From: Candidatus Endobugula sertula
Lineage (GTDB): Bacteria > Pseudomonadota > Gammaproteobacteria > Pseudomonadales > Cellvibrionaceae
Reading direction: 5' to 3'
Assembly: GCA_001723645.1 (NCBI GenBank)
Contig: MDLC01000028.1
Span: forward strand, 1 to 43,116
Length of the DNA stretch: 43,116 nt
Positions 10,093 through 19,072 of this stretch are shown piece after piece. The position numbers and the translations under genes were made by a program. A model generated the notes under the pieces. That model had not been told where the DNA came from and made no database searches. It saw only the letters and a list, made by a program, of their open reading frames with translations. Position 1 is the stretch's first letter, and the number at the start of each line of letters is the position of its first letter.

Positions 10093-10556
10093 AATCAGTT
10101 AAATATCATGTTTGGGGTTGAGACCTTCCCACCAAAACACGGTGATTAAAGGCCCTGTACCTTAGTGTTACAAACAATCCTAACATTTCTGTATAGGATA
10201 TTTTGGGGAAACATCAACCATACCACGACTATGTAAGACGATAGCCATCTTTAAACACATATTATTAACGTGAGGTCATTATAGGTAATTACCTCCATTC
10301 AATGTGCGACACCGTTCTAGGTTAAGTATATTAAGCCATTGCCTCAGGGGAAATAACAAAGTCTGGAAAAACTGGCCCAACACCATAACAAAGACAGAAC
10401 CGCACCTTATTTGAAGTGCCACCATCGCCCTGGCAGTATATATTGAACAGAACAATCACCACGCTGTATCCGCCCCGGATAAAGCCCTTTCAAGGAAAGC
10501 GGTACAACCACCATTCAGTGTGTAATAGGCACAACAACCCACCAATAGAGGAACGA
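10093..10556. other. Gene-free gap where rlmD is expected; possible relic
   Basis: In Pseudomonas-type gene order the 23S rRNA methyltransferase gene rlmD lies between cysM and relA. Here there are 464 bases without a credible gene. A 26-codon minus-strand frame at 10260-10180 ends LHSRGMVDVSPKYP, faintly like the RlmD C-terminus (G-x-x-D-M-F-P-H-T). Frames elsewhere are closed. The relA promoter presumably lies here, but I cannot assign its boxes. The plus-strand open frame entering from 10416 is antisense to cysM and not credible. Confidence 0.3.
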
Positions 10557-11453
10557 TTACTCAAAAACACCCGAGGAAAGGTAGCGGTCACCACGATCAC
10601 AAATAATCACCACGATCACCGCATTTTCAACATGCTGACTAAGTTCCAATGCTGCCGCAACTGCTCCACCGGAAGAAACACCCGCAAAAATTCCTTCTTC
10701 ACGTGCAAGAGCACACATGGTTATCTCGGCTTTTTCCTGCCCCATATTAACCACTTCGTCAACACGACTAGCATCAAAAATGGTCGGCATATACTCTTGC
10801 GGCCAGTGCCGAATACCTGGAATACTCGCACCTTCATCAGGTTGCAATCCGATGATCTGAATATCCGGGTTTTGACTTTTAAAATATTGCGAAGCTCCCA
10901 TAATCGTCCCTGTTGTACCCATAGAACTGACAAAATGGGTAATCGTGCCATTAGTCTGTTGCCAGATCTCAGGACCAGTACCACTATAATGCGCCAAAGG
11001 ATTATCAATATTACCAAACTGATTAAGCACCCGCCCTTTGCCTTCAGCTTGCATCTTCAGGGCCAAATCACGAGCCCCTTCCATGCCTTCCTCTTCTGAG
11101 ACTAAAATAAGCTCCGCACCATAAGCTACCATTGCTGCCTTACGTTCATTGGTCGCATTATCAGGCATAATAAGAATCATGCGATAGCCCTTAATCGCTG
11201 CCGCCATTGCCAAAGCAATCCCTGTATTGCCACTAGTGGCCTCAACCAAGGTATCACCAGGCACAATATCACCACGCCCTTCCGCCGCATTAATCATGGA
11301 TAGAGCAGGTCTATCTTTGACAGAGCCTGCGGGATTATTACCCTCCAATTTTGTCAGAATGGTATTGCTGGTTTTCCCTGGTAAGCGTTGCAAACGAACC
11401 AGTGGTGTATTACCAATGCAGGATTCAATCGTTGGATAGGAAGAAACGGCCAT
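10557..11453 (-). CDS. cysM: Cysteine synthase B (O-acetylserine sulfhydrylase B)
   Basis: A PLP enzyme making cysteine from O-acetylserine and sulfide or thiosulfate. The 298 residues match CysM. The PLP lysine is K46 in PAGSVKDRPA, and the phosphate/substrate loop is ATSGNTGIA (72-80). The segment GTTGTIMGAS binds the PLP phosphate and SSGGAVAAAL contains the pyridine-N serine. The N-terminal TIESCIGNTPLVRLQRL is typical of CysM. The gene is divergent from the gacS-like gene (about 100 bases apart), the arrangement seen in pseudomonads. The C-terminus ends YLSSGVFE, complete. Confidence 0.96.
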   Translation of the reverse strand: MAVSSYPTIESCIGNTPLVRLQRLPGKTSNTILTKLEGNNPAGSVKDRPALSMINAAEGRGDIVPGDTLVEATSGNTGIALAMAAAIKGYRMILIMPDNATNERKAAMVAYGAELILVSEEEGMEGARDLALKMQAEGKGRVLNQFGNIDNPLAHYSGTGPEIWQQTNGTITHFVSSMGTTGTIMGASQYFKSQNPDIQIIGLQPDEGASIPGIRHWPQEYMPTIFDASRVDEVVNMGQEKAEITMCALAREEGIFAGVSSGGAVAAALELSQHVENAVIVVIICDRGDRYLSSGVFE

Positions 11454-11554
11454 TAATACAACCTTGCGAAAATAGCAGTGTTACTTTACCCTTCATTTTA
11501 CCTCTGATTGCGCCGCAATTAAACCAATAACGCCAAACAATAGACATTTAGCAA

Positions 11555-12646
11555 ATGCAACTGCACAATCACCCACATCAAAACGCTCTGATGGCTGGCC
11601 TGATGACGCTTTTTATCACGAGCAGTTTAAGCATAATCATCTATTTCCTGGCAATAGGGTTCATTCAACAACCGTATCACCTACCGTTTCGTTTTCAACT
11701 TTTTAGCCTAACGGGCATTATCAGTCTAATAGTAACACTGGGGTTTTATCTATATGGCAAATATGTACATTATAGAGTGGCTCGACAAACACCCACCCTA
11801 ACCTCAACAGAAAATCAAGTCGCGACATTGACGGTATTGATTGTTGATGACAATCCAGCCAATTGCTTGGTGATTGACAATATGATGAAAAGCCATCAAG
11901 TTAATACACTGTTTGCTCACAACGGAATAGAAGCTATTGAGCGATATCAAAAACATTCCCCAAACTTAATCTTTATGGATATCGAACTGAATGGGATGAG
12001 TGGCATAGAAGCCCTCAAGACTATTCGCTTTCAAGAAAAAGCATCATATCGAGTTCCCATTGTTGCTGTTAGCGCACACGATGAACAGGATAAACGATAT
12101 CAGGCACTATTAGCGGGTTTTAACGATTACCTGACCAAACCTGTTCAAGATAAAGCGCTTTTTGATGCTTTACTTCGCTGGCGTATCGTTAACCCAGAGA
12201 AACTGACTAAAAAAAACACCTCTATTTATACTATACATAACGCTAAACCGGATGAAGCACCTACTCCGTCTATTCCCACTAAGCCTTCCTCTATCAAGCA
12301 CATTGTCAGCATTGAAAAATCTTTAGCATACAGTCATCACAATAAACCGCTTGCGAAAGATATGCTAGCGCTGTTAATCAAGATGATCAAAGAAGAGAAA
12401 CAACACTTTCGTACCCTGTACCAACAACGAGACTGGCCAGCTCTGACACAACTCACTCACAAGCTCTACGGTGGCAGTTGTTATTGCGGTGTCCCCCAGC
12501 TACAGGAGTACTGTAGGACTGCGAACAACATGTTACAGCAGGAAAATTACGATCATATTGACCAGACAATGAAACGTTTACTCAGCGCCATGGAAGACAT
12601 TCTCATATGGAGTGAGGAGTATGATATAGAGGTCATTTTTGAATAA
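11555..12646 (+). CDS. GacS/BarA-like protein without kinase core: membrane anchor, receiver, HPt
   Basis: The 363 residues contain two membrane helices (about 11-36 and 46-69) joined by a loop of roughly ten residues, a receiver domain (about 92-205) and an HPt domain (about 255-355). The receiver keeps the acidic pair D98/D99, phospho-acceptor D142 (IFMDI), S173 and K195 (LTKP). The HPt motif THKLYGGSCYCGVP (301-314) has phospho-acceptor H302, and its YCGVP block is characteristic of GacS/BarA. A full GacS is around 900 residues with a periplasmic sensor, HAMP, HisKA and HATPase; none of these is here. Its place, divergent from cysM, is that of gacS. No good ribosome-binding site precedes the ATG, and an internal ATG (M13) is possible. 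It could act as a phosphorelay intermediate for another kinase. Confidence 0.85.
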   Translation: MQLHNHPHQNALMAGLMTLFITSSLSIIIYFLAIGFIQQPYHLPFRFQLFSLTGIISLIVTLGFYLYGKYVHYRVARQTPTLTSTENQVATLTVLIVDDNPANCLVIDNMMKSHQVNTLFAHNGIEAIERYQKHSPNLIFMDIELNGMSGIEALKTIRFQEKASYRVPIVAVSAHDEQDKRYQALLAGFNDYLTKPVQDKALFDALLRWRIVNPEKLTKKNTSIYTIHNAKPDEAPTPSIPTKPSSIKHIVSIEKSLAYSHHNKPLAKDMLALLIKMIKEEKQHFRTLYQQRDWPALTQLTHKLYGGSCYCGVPQLQEYCRTANNMLQQENYDHIDQTMKRLLSAMEDILIWSEEYDIEVIFE

Positions 12647-12654
12647 ACTCGATT

Positions 12655-12677
12655 GCCTAAAATAAGGCTTTTATTTT
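12655..12677 (+). terminator. Weak intrinsic terminator after the GacS-like gene
   Basis: A short GCCT/AGGC stem (12655-12658 and 12665-12668) is followed by TTTTATTTT. It lies eight bases past the stop codon, between this gene and the convergent MFS gene. The stem is only four pairs, so termination may be partial. Confidence 0.4.
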
Positions 12678-12686
12678 CAAGGTCTG

Positions 12687-13856
12687 TTATCTGTTCAATG
12701 ATTCATATCTATTCTTAGTACATAACCCAACCCAAACAATAGCGGCTGCTAACAACAAGGCAAGTCCACTCACTACAAATAGCTGTTTCGGATTAATGTC
12801 CCATAGTAAACCACTGCTAAAAGCACCCAAAGCACCACCCAATCCAAAGGTCATAGAGCTATACAATGCATTACCCTGCCCTGCATTCTTACCTTTAAAA
12901 AAACAACGAATCAATTCAATACAAGCTGCATGGCAAGCACCAAAACTCAAAGCATGGATGCACTGGGAAAAGATAAGCACCCATAAATGATCCACATAAT
13001 AGGCCGTTAAAAACCAGCGTATGGCGGTCAATAACAAGCTCCAAAACAGCAGATAAGCAACGCCTACTCGTGGCATGATTTTATGCATCACCACAAACAG
13101 CAAGACTTCAGCAACCACGCCTAAAGCCCATAGCAAACCAATCATTGACCTTGAATAATGATAATTTTCCAAGTACAGACTAAAAAAAGAATAATACGCA
13201 CCAAAACCAAATTGCAATAAGAAAGCCGCTGCCAAAAATGCCACTACCATTGGACGTTTTACTACCTCTAACCAATGGTGGTGATCGGACTCAACTGCAT
13301 TTTTAGGCGGTTCTTTAACCCTCAAACCACTGAGCCAGATAAATAATAATAACCCCCAGGAAACCGGGATAAGATAACGAATGGAAATAAGATCAAATAC
13401 AAAACCTAATAGAACTACTGAAACAATAAAACCAATAGAACCCCATACCCGTATATGGCTATAATGATGACTATCCTTACTTAAGTACTGTACCGTTACT
13501 GTGTCAAATTGAGAAAGTATGGCATTCCAAAAGAAGCTATATAAGAAAGTAACAATAAGTAATGGGAGTAACGTTTCCCAGAAAAACATTCCAGAAAAAA
13601 ATAGTGTCGCCAGAAAACTGCCCAACGTAATAATACGCAACCGCTGTCCAGTATAATCACAAAGCCATCCCCACACATTGGGAGCAACAATTTTAGTCCC
13701 AATAAAGACAGCATTTATTAAACCAATCTCATAGGCCGTCAAACCTATATCAGAAAAGTAAAGGCCCAGATAGGGGTTCAGCGCTCCCACTAAAGCAAAA
13801 TAGAAAAAATAAAAACCGGAAAGCCACCAATAGGGAATGCCAGAGAGGATATTCAT
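12687..13856 (-). CDS. MFS transporter, HcaT-like (MFS_1-like family)
   Basis: An inner-membrane transporter of 389 residues with about 12 hydrophobic helices. The N-terminus (PYWWLSGFYFFYFALVGALNPYLGLYFSDIG) and the internal HYSHIRVWGSIGFI block match the family that includes the E. coli 3-phenylpropionate transporter HcaT and the MFS gene next to aroC in pseudomonads. The substrate is not known; the HcaT name only marks the family. It is 38 bases downstream of aroC on the same strand, so the two may be cotranscribed. It is convergent with the GacS-like gene. No truncation is seen. Confidence 0.88.
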   Translation of the reverse strand: MNILSGIPYWWLSGFYFFYFALVGALNPYLGLYFSDIGLTAYEIGLINAVFIGTKIVAPNVWGWLCDYTGQRLRIITLGSFLATLFFSGMFFWETLLPLLIVTFLYSFFWNAILSQFDTVTVQYLSKDSHHYSHIRVWGSIGFIVSVVLLGFVFDLISIRYLIPVSWGLLLFIWLSGLRVKEPPKNAVESDHHHWLEVVKRPMVVAFLAAAFLLQFGFGAYYSFFSLYLENYHYSRSMIGLLWALGVVAEVLLFVVMHKIMPRVGVAYLLFWSLLLTAIRWFLTAYYVDHLWVLIFSQCIHALSFGACHAACIELIRCFFKGKNAGQGNALYSSMTFGLGGALGAFSSGLLWDINPKQLFVVSGLALLLAAAIVWVGLCTKNRYESLNR

Positions 13857-13894
13857 AAAGCTGCAATCACAATTAGCGGAAACTTAATACACTT

Positions 13895-14992
13895 TTACAC
13901 TTGAGAAGGAATCACAGGAACCTGATACTCAACATCACCATTCTGTCCACGATGACGCAATACATGATCCATTAACACTAAAGCGACCATAGCCTCAGCA
14001 ATAGGTGTCGCCCGAATACCAACACAAGGATCATGACGTCCTTTGGTTACCACCTCTATAGGATTACCATGAATGTCAATACTACGTCCCGGAATACGTA
14101 AACTTGAGGTGGGTTTCATTGCAATGTGCGCAATCACATCCTGCCCAGTAGAAATACCACCTAGTACACCGCCTGAATTATTCGACAAGAACCCTTCCGG
14201 CACAATTTCATCACGATGTTCGGTTCCCTTCTGGACCACCACATCAAAACCTGCACCAATTTCTACGCCCTTAACCGCATTAATACTCATCAAACCATGC
14301 GCCAAATCCGCATCTAAACGATCAAAGACAGGTTCACCCAGACCAGGGATCATCCCAGTAGCAACTACCGAGACTTTCGCACCAACAGAGTCTCCAGACT
14401 TATGCAGTTCCTGCATATAGGTTTCCATTGCGGGCACCTTACTCACATCTGGACAAAAGAAAGGATTATTAGCCACCTCACGCCAGTCAACCGTTTCTAT
14501 GGCAATGGGTCCTAACTGAGACAAGTACCCACGCACTAGAATACCCAACTGATCACGCAAATATTTTTTAGCAATCGCGCCTGCCGCAACACGCATAGCA
14601 GTTTCACGCGCCGATGAACGACCACCACCCCGATAGTCACGCACACCATATTTCTGCAGATAGGGATAATCCGCATGACTAGGGCGAAATTGGTCTTTTA
14701 TGTTGCCATAGTCCTTTGATCTCTGATCTGTATTTTCAATCATCAGGCCAATGGGTGTACCCGTTGTCTTACCTTCAAATACCCCCGATAAAATCTTTAC
14801 CTGATCAGGCTCCCGACGTTGTGTTTCGTAACGGTTTTTCCCTGGACGACGGCGGTCCAAATCCACTTGTAAATCAGCCTCAGTTAACACCAACCCCGGT
14901 GGACAACCATCGACGATACAACTTAAGGCCAAGCCGTGACTTTCACCAAAAGTGGTAACGGTAAATAATTTCCCAAAACTATTGCCTGACAT
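13895..14992 (-). CDS. aroC: Chorismate synthase
   Basis: It converts 5-enolpyruvylshikimate-3-phosphate to chorismate with reduced FMN, the last shared step of aromatic amino-acid synthesis. The 365 residues match the family. The signature blocks are present: [20 protein letters not shown] near the N-terminus, [17 protein letters not shown], the [15 protein letters not shown] block, [19 protein letters not shown] and [12 protein letters not shown]. Active-site histidines in GESHG and PSHAD are retained. The MFS gene follows at 38 bases. Upstream there are 329 bases without a gene, so it probably has its own promoter. Confidence 0.97.
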   Translation of the reverse strand: MSGNSFGKLFTVTTFGESHGLALSCIVDGCPPGLVLTEADLQVDLDRRRPGKNRYETQRREPDQVKILSGVFEGKTTGTPIGLMIENTDQRSKDYGNIKDQFRPSHADYPYLQKYGVRDYRGGGRSSARETAMRVAAGAIAKKYLRDQLGILVRGYLSQLGPIAIETVDWREVANNPFFCPDVSKVPAMETYMQELHKSGDSVGAKVSVVATGMIPGLGEPVFDRLDADLAHGLMSINAVKGVEIGAGFDVVVQKGTEHRDEIVPEGFLSNNSGGVLGGISTGQDVIAHIAMKPTSSLRIPGRSIDIHGNPIEVVTKGRHDPCVGIRATPIAEAMVALVLMDHVLRHRGQNGDVEYQVPVIPSQV

Positions 14993-15321
14993 AAGCGAAG
15001 TAATACCTTCAATAAAAGCAGTTCCCTAAACCAGAATACCAAGGAAACAAAGCAGCATAAAAAAGCGAATTATACGAGATTTAAAGAGACTTTTCCCTAA
15101 AGAATTTCTTTCCGTATAAAATGAGTTTCCACATTATTATTTCGATGTAATAGTTTGTTGTACAACCTCCACGTCGGGATCAAGAGATTAGGATGAGCTG
15201 TGGAACGTTTCATCTTCCGCGTTAATGAGTACCATGCCCCAAAGAACAAACCGACCTCATCAAATAGACGAGTTCCGTACCTAACGTTCCTTTCACATTA
15301 CAGGGTACTATAACAGGAAAA
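14993..15321. other. Gene-free stretch upstream of aroC
   Basis: No credible coding frame is seen on either strand. A perfect ten-base palindrome GTTGTACAAC lies at 15157-15166. It may hold the aroC promoter and the end of the DUF4892 transcript, but neither a clear -35/-10 pair nor a terminator can be assigned. Confidence 0.4.
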
Positions 15322-15873
15322 TCAGCCATCATTTTCTACCGTTAATAGTTCCAACTGAGCATATAAACGACGATTACCACGCCTCACGGTATATATGGTG
15401 GCATAATGGGTGAATTTTCTTTCTATCCATTTAAAAACAGCATAGTATTGGGAAGCGTTAGAACCATATAATTGTTTGATTCTAAAATAATCGTTAGCCC
15501 AATTGTTACTCTCCCCACACATTCTTTTCTGACAATGAAATAATAACTTGGCATTCACGGGCAACTGCTGTTGATAAAAAGTAAATAACTCTTCGCTATC
15601 GTACTCTCGTGGTAATTCCAGAGTATACCGCTTGAGCATTCCTTGTAGACGTAATGTCCGGCTGGGAAGCCAGCCGTTGCCAGACTTTTTATATTTACCC
15701 AATGCCAAAATGTGCATTTTATCATTCTTTGGATCAACATTTTCATACAATATTGTGGCCTGGGGGTGCATCTTAAATTGAAACCATAATTCTCCGTTAG
15801 CACACACTGTCAAGGACGTACACGCCAACACCAAACTTGTCGGGATTAAAAATAATTTTCTCATACTGAACAT
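15322..15873 (-). CDS. Exported DUF4892-family protein
   Basis: A 183-residue protein with a signal peptide (basic MRKLF, hydrophobic core, probable cleavage after VCA near residue 22-24). The body shows blocks I associate with DUF4892: TLRLQGMLKRYTLELP, SEELFTFYQQQLP, LFHCQKRMCGESNNWAN and YTVRRGNRRLYAQLELL. Function is unknown; family members are envelope proteins, often longer, so the C-terminal part may be missing here. I place the start at ATG 15873, about nine bases after an AGGA, rather than at the TTG at 15876. It follows the hydrolase gene by 12 bases. Confidence 0.75.
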   Translation of the reverse strand: MFSMRKLFLIPTSLVLACTSLTVCANGELWFQFKMHPQATILYENVDPKNDKMHILALGKYKKSGNGWLPSRTLRLQGMLKRYTLELPREYDSEELFTFYQQQLPVNAKLLFHCQKRMCGESNNWANDYFRIKQLYGSNASQYYAVFKWIERKFTHYATIYTVRRGNRRLYAQLELLTVENDG

Positions 15874-15885
15874 CAAATCAGTGTC

Positions 15886-16743
15886 CTAAGATTTATGATT
15901 CGCCAGCAAAAACTGGCGAATGGATTGAGCAACATCCTTAACAGAATTTTCCATGTGTAAAAAATGTCCATCATCAAAAGTCAGCACCGTCGCAGATAGT
16001 TTTTTTACCGCCTGATGGTGTCTCTGCAAAACTGTGTTTTCTGATTGTATCGACGTCATCAACCCCCGGCTTCCCAACAATAGTAACACCGGAGCGGATA
16101 TTCTATTAATAAACGCCCACAACATATCGGCGGACAAAGCCACATTAGAGGATGCCCACAATTTGCCATCCGCATGCCAATGAAACCGACCGTCCACCTC
16201 CGACAACCCTCTTGTTGCTAATATTTTGGCTGTTCTCTGGTTAACAGGTGCAAAACGACTAAAGCAACGTGCCGTAATAGCATCCTCATAAGTAGGGTAC
16301 AAAGACACCTCACGATTTACCCGACGTCGAATCTCCTCAAGACTAGCCATCATATGCTCAGGCGCTTTATCTGGGTCGACTACAGGCGGCAGCAAAGCGT
16401 CAATCATTATCAAATGGGAAATGCGTTCTGCATAGACACCCGCACTAATCAAAGCCATCATTGATCCACGAGAATGCCCCAGCAAACCAAACTGTTGCCA
16501 GCCCATTTGATCAGCAATCTCGTAAATAACTGACACTTCAGCCCATAAAGGATAATCAGACAAACCTTCTTTCTGATCGGAGAACCCATGTCCGGCAAGA
16601 TCCAAAGCCAGACACTGAACACTGGTTAAATGAGGTGCTAAAACATCAAAACTGGCACTATTATCCAACCAACCATGTAAAGCAATTATCGGTAAGTCGC
16701 CTTGGCTTCCCCATAATTGAGCAGCATAGGTAAAACCATTCAA
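15886..16743 (-). CDS. Alpha/beta-hydrolase; start codon uncertain
   Basis: A serine hydrolase of the alpha/beta fold, substrate unknown. The oxyanion region is LHGWLDN (22-28), the nucleophile elbow GHSRGS holds S91, and the catalytic His lies in DDGHFLHM near the C-terminus. The frame has no ATG: it opens after a TGA near 16785, and 16743 is a TTG without a visible ribosome-binding site. Coding similarity seems to extend upstream (SPQELHFTLNG). An ATG at 16783 is followed by a run of G and is out of frame by one; six G instead of seven after AT would join it to the gene. This may be a frameshift, a rare start or a sequencing error. It lies in the gpsA-DUF4389-sixA-hydrolase-DUF4892 series. 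Confidence 0.8.
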   Translation of the reverse strand: MNGFTYAAQLWGSQGDLPIIALHGWLDNSASFDVLAPHLTSVQCLALDLAGHGFSDQKEGLSDYPLWAEVSVIYEIADQMGWQQFGLLGHSRGSMMALISAGVYAERISHLIMIDALLPPVVDPDKAPEHMMASLEEIRRRVNREVSLYPTYEDAITARCFSRFAPVNQRTAKILATRGLSEVDGRFHWHADGKLWASSNVALSADMLWAFINRISAPVLLLLGSRGLMTSIQSENTVLQRHHQAVKKLSATVLTFDDGHFLHMENSVKDVAQSIRQFLLANHKS

Positions 16744-16824
16744 TGTAAAATGTAGTTCTTGCGGAGAAATAATACCCCCCCATCAGTAACCAGTAGACTA
16801 CAAGCAGACGGTGTTCGAACCCAA

Positions 16825-17303
16825 TCACCCTATTGAAACAGCTTGTGTACTTAAGGGCTGATGCAACCACTGTAAATCGCAACAGCCATTCGCATAAATG
16901 TCGGTAGTTAAGTAGGCTAAAGCACCTGTTCCCATACGATAACGACCAGGTTCCAACCCAGCTAATTGATCCACCAAAATCCCTACCAAAGGTTGATGGC
17001 TGACTATCAATACGGTTTGTTCACTATGGCCCATCAATACTGACACCACATGATCAGGACAACCGTTAGGCGGCAAAAAAGCCTGGGTAATGACTGGGCG
17101 AGGCAAATGGGAAGCCACTAATTCTGCTGTCTGTTGGGCACGAATATAAGGACTAGCCCAAATAACATCCACACTACTCAGCGCTTGCTCATAACTTCTT
17201 ACCATTTGTACAATATCGTCCCGACCATTGGCCGTTAATCGACGCTGAAAGTCTGATTCCGCCTTGGATTCTGCCTCACCTGGCGCATAATAAATAATTT
17301 CAT
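16825..17303 (-). pseudogene. sixA: Phosphohistidine phosphatase SixA, frameshifted at the catalytic histidine codon
   Basis: SixA removes phosphate from HPt histidines of phosphorelay kinases. From ATG 17303 the frame reads MKLFIMR; the next bases are CAGGTGAGGCA where the family needs CA(T/C)-GGT-GAG-GCA for HGEA. One base of the RHG histidine codon is missing between 17281 and 17280. In the shifted frame the rest is intact: GEAESKAESDFQRRLTANG, WASPYIRAQQTAE and IVSHQPLVG, ending at 16825. Without the shift the intact part could only start at the internal ATG 17205, without the catalytic His. It follows the DUF4389 stop by four bases with a GAG ribosome-binding site. A true mutation or a sequencing error would look the same. 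Confidence 0.85.
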
Positions 17304-17307
17304 GACA

Positions 17308-17694
17308 TTAGCTCTCGTTGCCGGGATCTATCTCGCTATCCACATGTACCGACGGCCAATCAGCAAAAGGAAAAGGTTTATCTTCACTGTTATAGGTCAG
17401 AAAATTTACTATTTGAAAAATATACTGTGACATGCTGCGACCAAAAGCTTGCAAGCGATCATTTGCCACACCCGTTACCAAAACAAATACACATTGAATG
17501 ACGACTAATAGACTAATGATATAACTAGCAACACTTGCAATAATCGCAAATAACACCATAAACACAAAACGCATCCAATGATCGGGGGATAATAATCTGG
17601 CTTTTATGCTTTTCTTATCGCTACGTTGAATATCCACTAAATCTGCATCCACAATTTTTGGATCAGCAGATGCAGATAAAGAATCATTATTCAC
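17308..17694 (-). CDS. DUF4389 membrane protein
   Basis: A 128-residue protein with a polar N-terminus and one to two hydrophobic segments (about 41-78, FVFMVLFAIIASVASYIISLL onward). Its C-terminal half, RLQAFGRSMSQYIFQIVNFLTYNSEDKPFPFADW, is the hallmark of DUF4389. Function is unknown; family members sit between gpsA and sixA in many gammaproteobacteria, as here. Its stop is four bases before the sixA ATG, so the genes were probably cotranslated. No anomaly is seen. Confidence 0.85.
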   Translation of the reverse strand: MNNDSLSASADPKIVDADLVDIQRSDKKSIKARLLSPDHWMRFVFMVLFAIIASVASYIISLLVVIQCVFVLVTGVANDRLQAFGRSMSQYIFQIVNFLTYNSEDKPFPFADWPSVHVDSEIDPGNES

Positions 17695-17758
17695 AAGAAT
17701 CCTCCTAATATGATCTCATTGGTTCGCCGGGTCAGTTACCTTTTTTCAGTTACAGATT

Positions 17759-18796
17759 TTACACTCTGGGAGTAATCCTATCACTGCTAAAGTCGACATC
17801 ACGACTATGCTCACCCGCCATCAGCTGCTTAATAATACTATCAACTGGTTGCTCGTCAAATACCAAAGCATAAAGTGCTGACATGAGTGGCATATATATT
17901 TGCAAATCATCGGCTTTTTGCTTAACCAAACGCAAAGTGTTCACCCCTTCTACCACTTGCCCAATATCTTTTACTGCCTGCTGGTAACTTTTACCGCAAC
18001 CTAAAGAATACCCCAACCGATAATTACGGCTTAAATCAGAGCCACAAGTAAGAATTAAATCCCCTACACCGGCAAGCCCCAAAAAGGTCATGGGATTGGC
18101 TCCCAGACGATGAGAAAAACGCCCCATTTCAGCCAACGCACGGGTCATCAACATCGCCAGCGTATTGTGACCACACTGACGGGCTTGTGCCATACCAACA
18201 ATCACCGCATAAATATTCTTTAAGGCTCCCGCCAGTTCAACACCATAGCGATCACCATTGCTATACACACGAAAGGTACTTGAACACAACACTTGTTGCA
18301 CACGCTCAATTAATGCTGTATTTTCGCTAGCGATCACTGAGCCGGTTAACTGCTGTTGGATCATTTCTTTAGCAAAATTAGGTCCACTCAATACACCAAT
18401 GGGGTTATTAGGCAACTCTTCTTCTAAAATCTGGCTCATCAAGGTAAAACCAGAGCTATCAATGCCTTTCGCTGTGCTAATAATGTCTATGGTGTCATTT
18501 ATTAAGGGTTTAACTTGTTTCACTACCAAACGAAAGGAAGCACTGGGTACAGAAACAAATATTTGCTGACACTGTGACAGCGCCTCTTCCAAGTCAGAGG
18601 TAATAAGCACCTGACCACTAATCACAAACCCTGGCAAGTAATATTCATTAATACGCCTGGAAGCCATACGGTTTGCCCGCTCACTATCCCGCATCCATAA
18701 ATACACGGGATAATCATTCATTGCTATAGTATTTGCTAAGGCTGTGCCAAAACTACCGCCACCAAGGACAGCTATATTCGGGAGCTGATTCATCAT
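17759..18796 (-). CDS. gpsA: Glycerol-3-phosphate dehydrogenase [NAD(P)+]
   Basis: It reduces dihydroxyacetone phosphate to sn-glycerol-3-phosphate for phospholipid synthesis. The 345 residues match GpsA. The dinucleotide-binding loop GGGSFGTAL is at 12-20. The segments [19 protein letters not shown] and [12 protein letters not shown] (catalytic Lys) follow, then [12 protein letters not shown] with the substrate-binding region. It is the first gene of a minus-strand series with the DUF4389 gene 64 bases downstream. The start is ATG 18796; a second ATG directly follows. Confidence 0.96.
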   Translation of the reverse strand: MMNQLPNIAVLGGGSFGTALANTIAMNDYPVYLWMRDSERANRMASRRINEYYLPGFVISGQVLITSDLEEALSQCQQIFVSVPSASFRLVVKQVKPLINDTIDIISTAKGIDSSGFTLMSQILEEELPNNPIGVLSGPNFAKEMIQQQLTGSVIASENTALIERVQQVLCSSTFRVYSNGDRYGVELAGALKNIYAVIVGMAQARQCGHNTLAMLMTRALAEMGRFSHRLGANPMTFLGLAGVGDLILTCGSDLSRNYRLGYSLGCGKSYQQAVKDIGQVVEGVNTLRLVKQKADDLQIYMPLMSALYALVFDEQPVDSIIKQLMAGEHSRDVDFSSDRITPRV

Positions 18797-19018
18797 TGCT
18801 TATCGTTATTACCTGTATGTTTCATCACTAAAGCTGGACCACTATAATCGATTATAGTGAGTGCTGACTAAGACAAATGCAGAAAATACCATATCAGACA
18901 TCAGTATGTTATCTATTGTTCACTTTTTTCTAAAAAGCTAGAGATAACAAATAATTAAACAAGGGATATGATTAAGATAAAAGGGTAGTGACACCCTCTA
19001 CAATTTCAGAAGATATCA

Positions 19019-19036
19019 GGGCCTGCTGGCAGGCCC
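19019..19036. terminator. GC-rich hairpin after htpG
   Basis: A perfect eight-pair stem (GGGCCTGC/GCAGGCCC) with a two-base loop lies 37 bases past the htpG stop. On the htpG strand no T-run follows, so it may act as an mRNA-end stabiliser or a non-classical terminator. A perfect 14-base palindrome TAACAATATTGTTA lies at 19046-19059, between it and the stop. Confidence 0.45.
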
Positions 19037-19072
19037 CAAAATAAGCTTTTTTAAGTAACAATATTGTTAACG

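Noticed and set aside
10416-11099. Plus-strand open frame of 227 codons
   Set aside because: It is antisense to the clear cysM gene, has a composition typical of a reversed coding strand and no recognisable motif.
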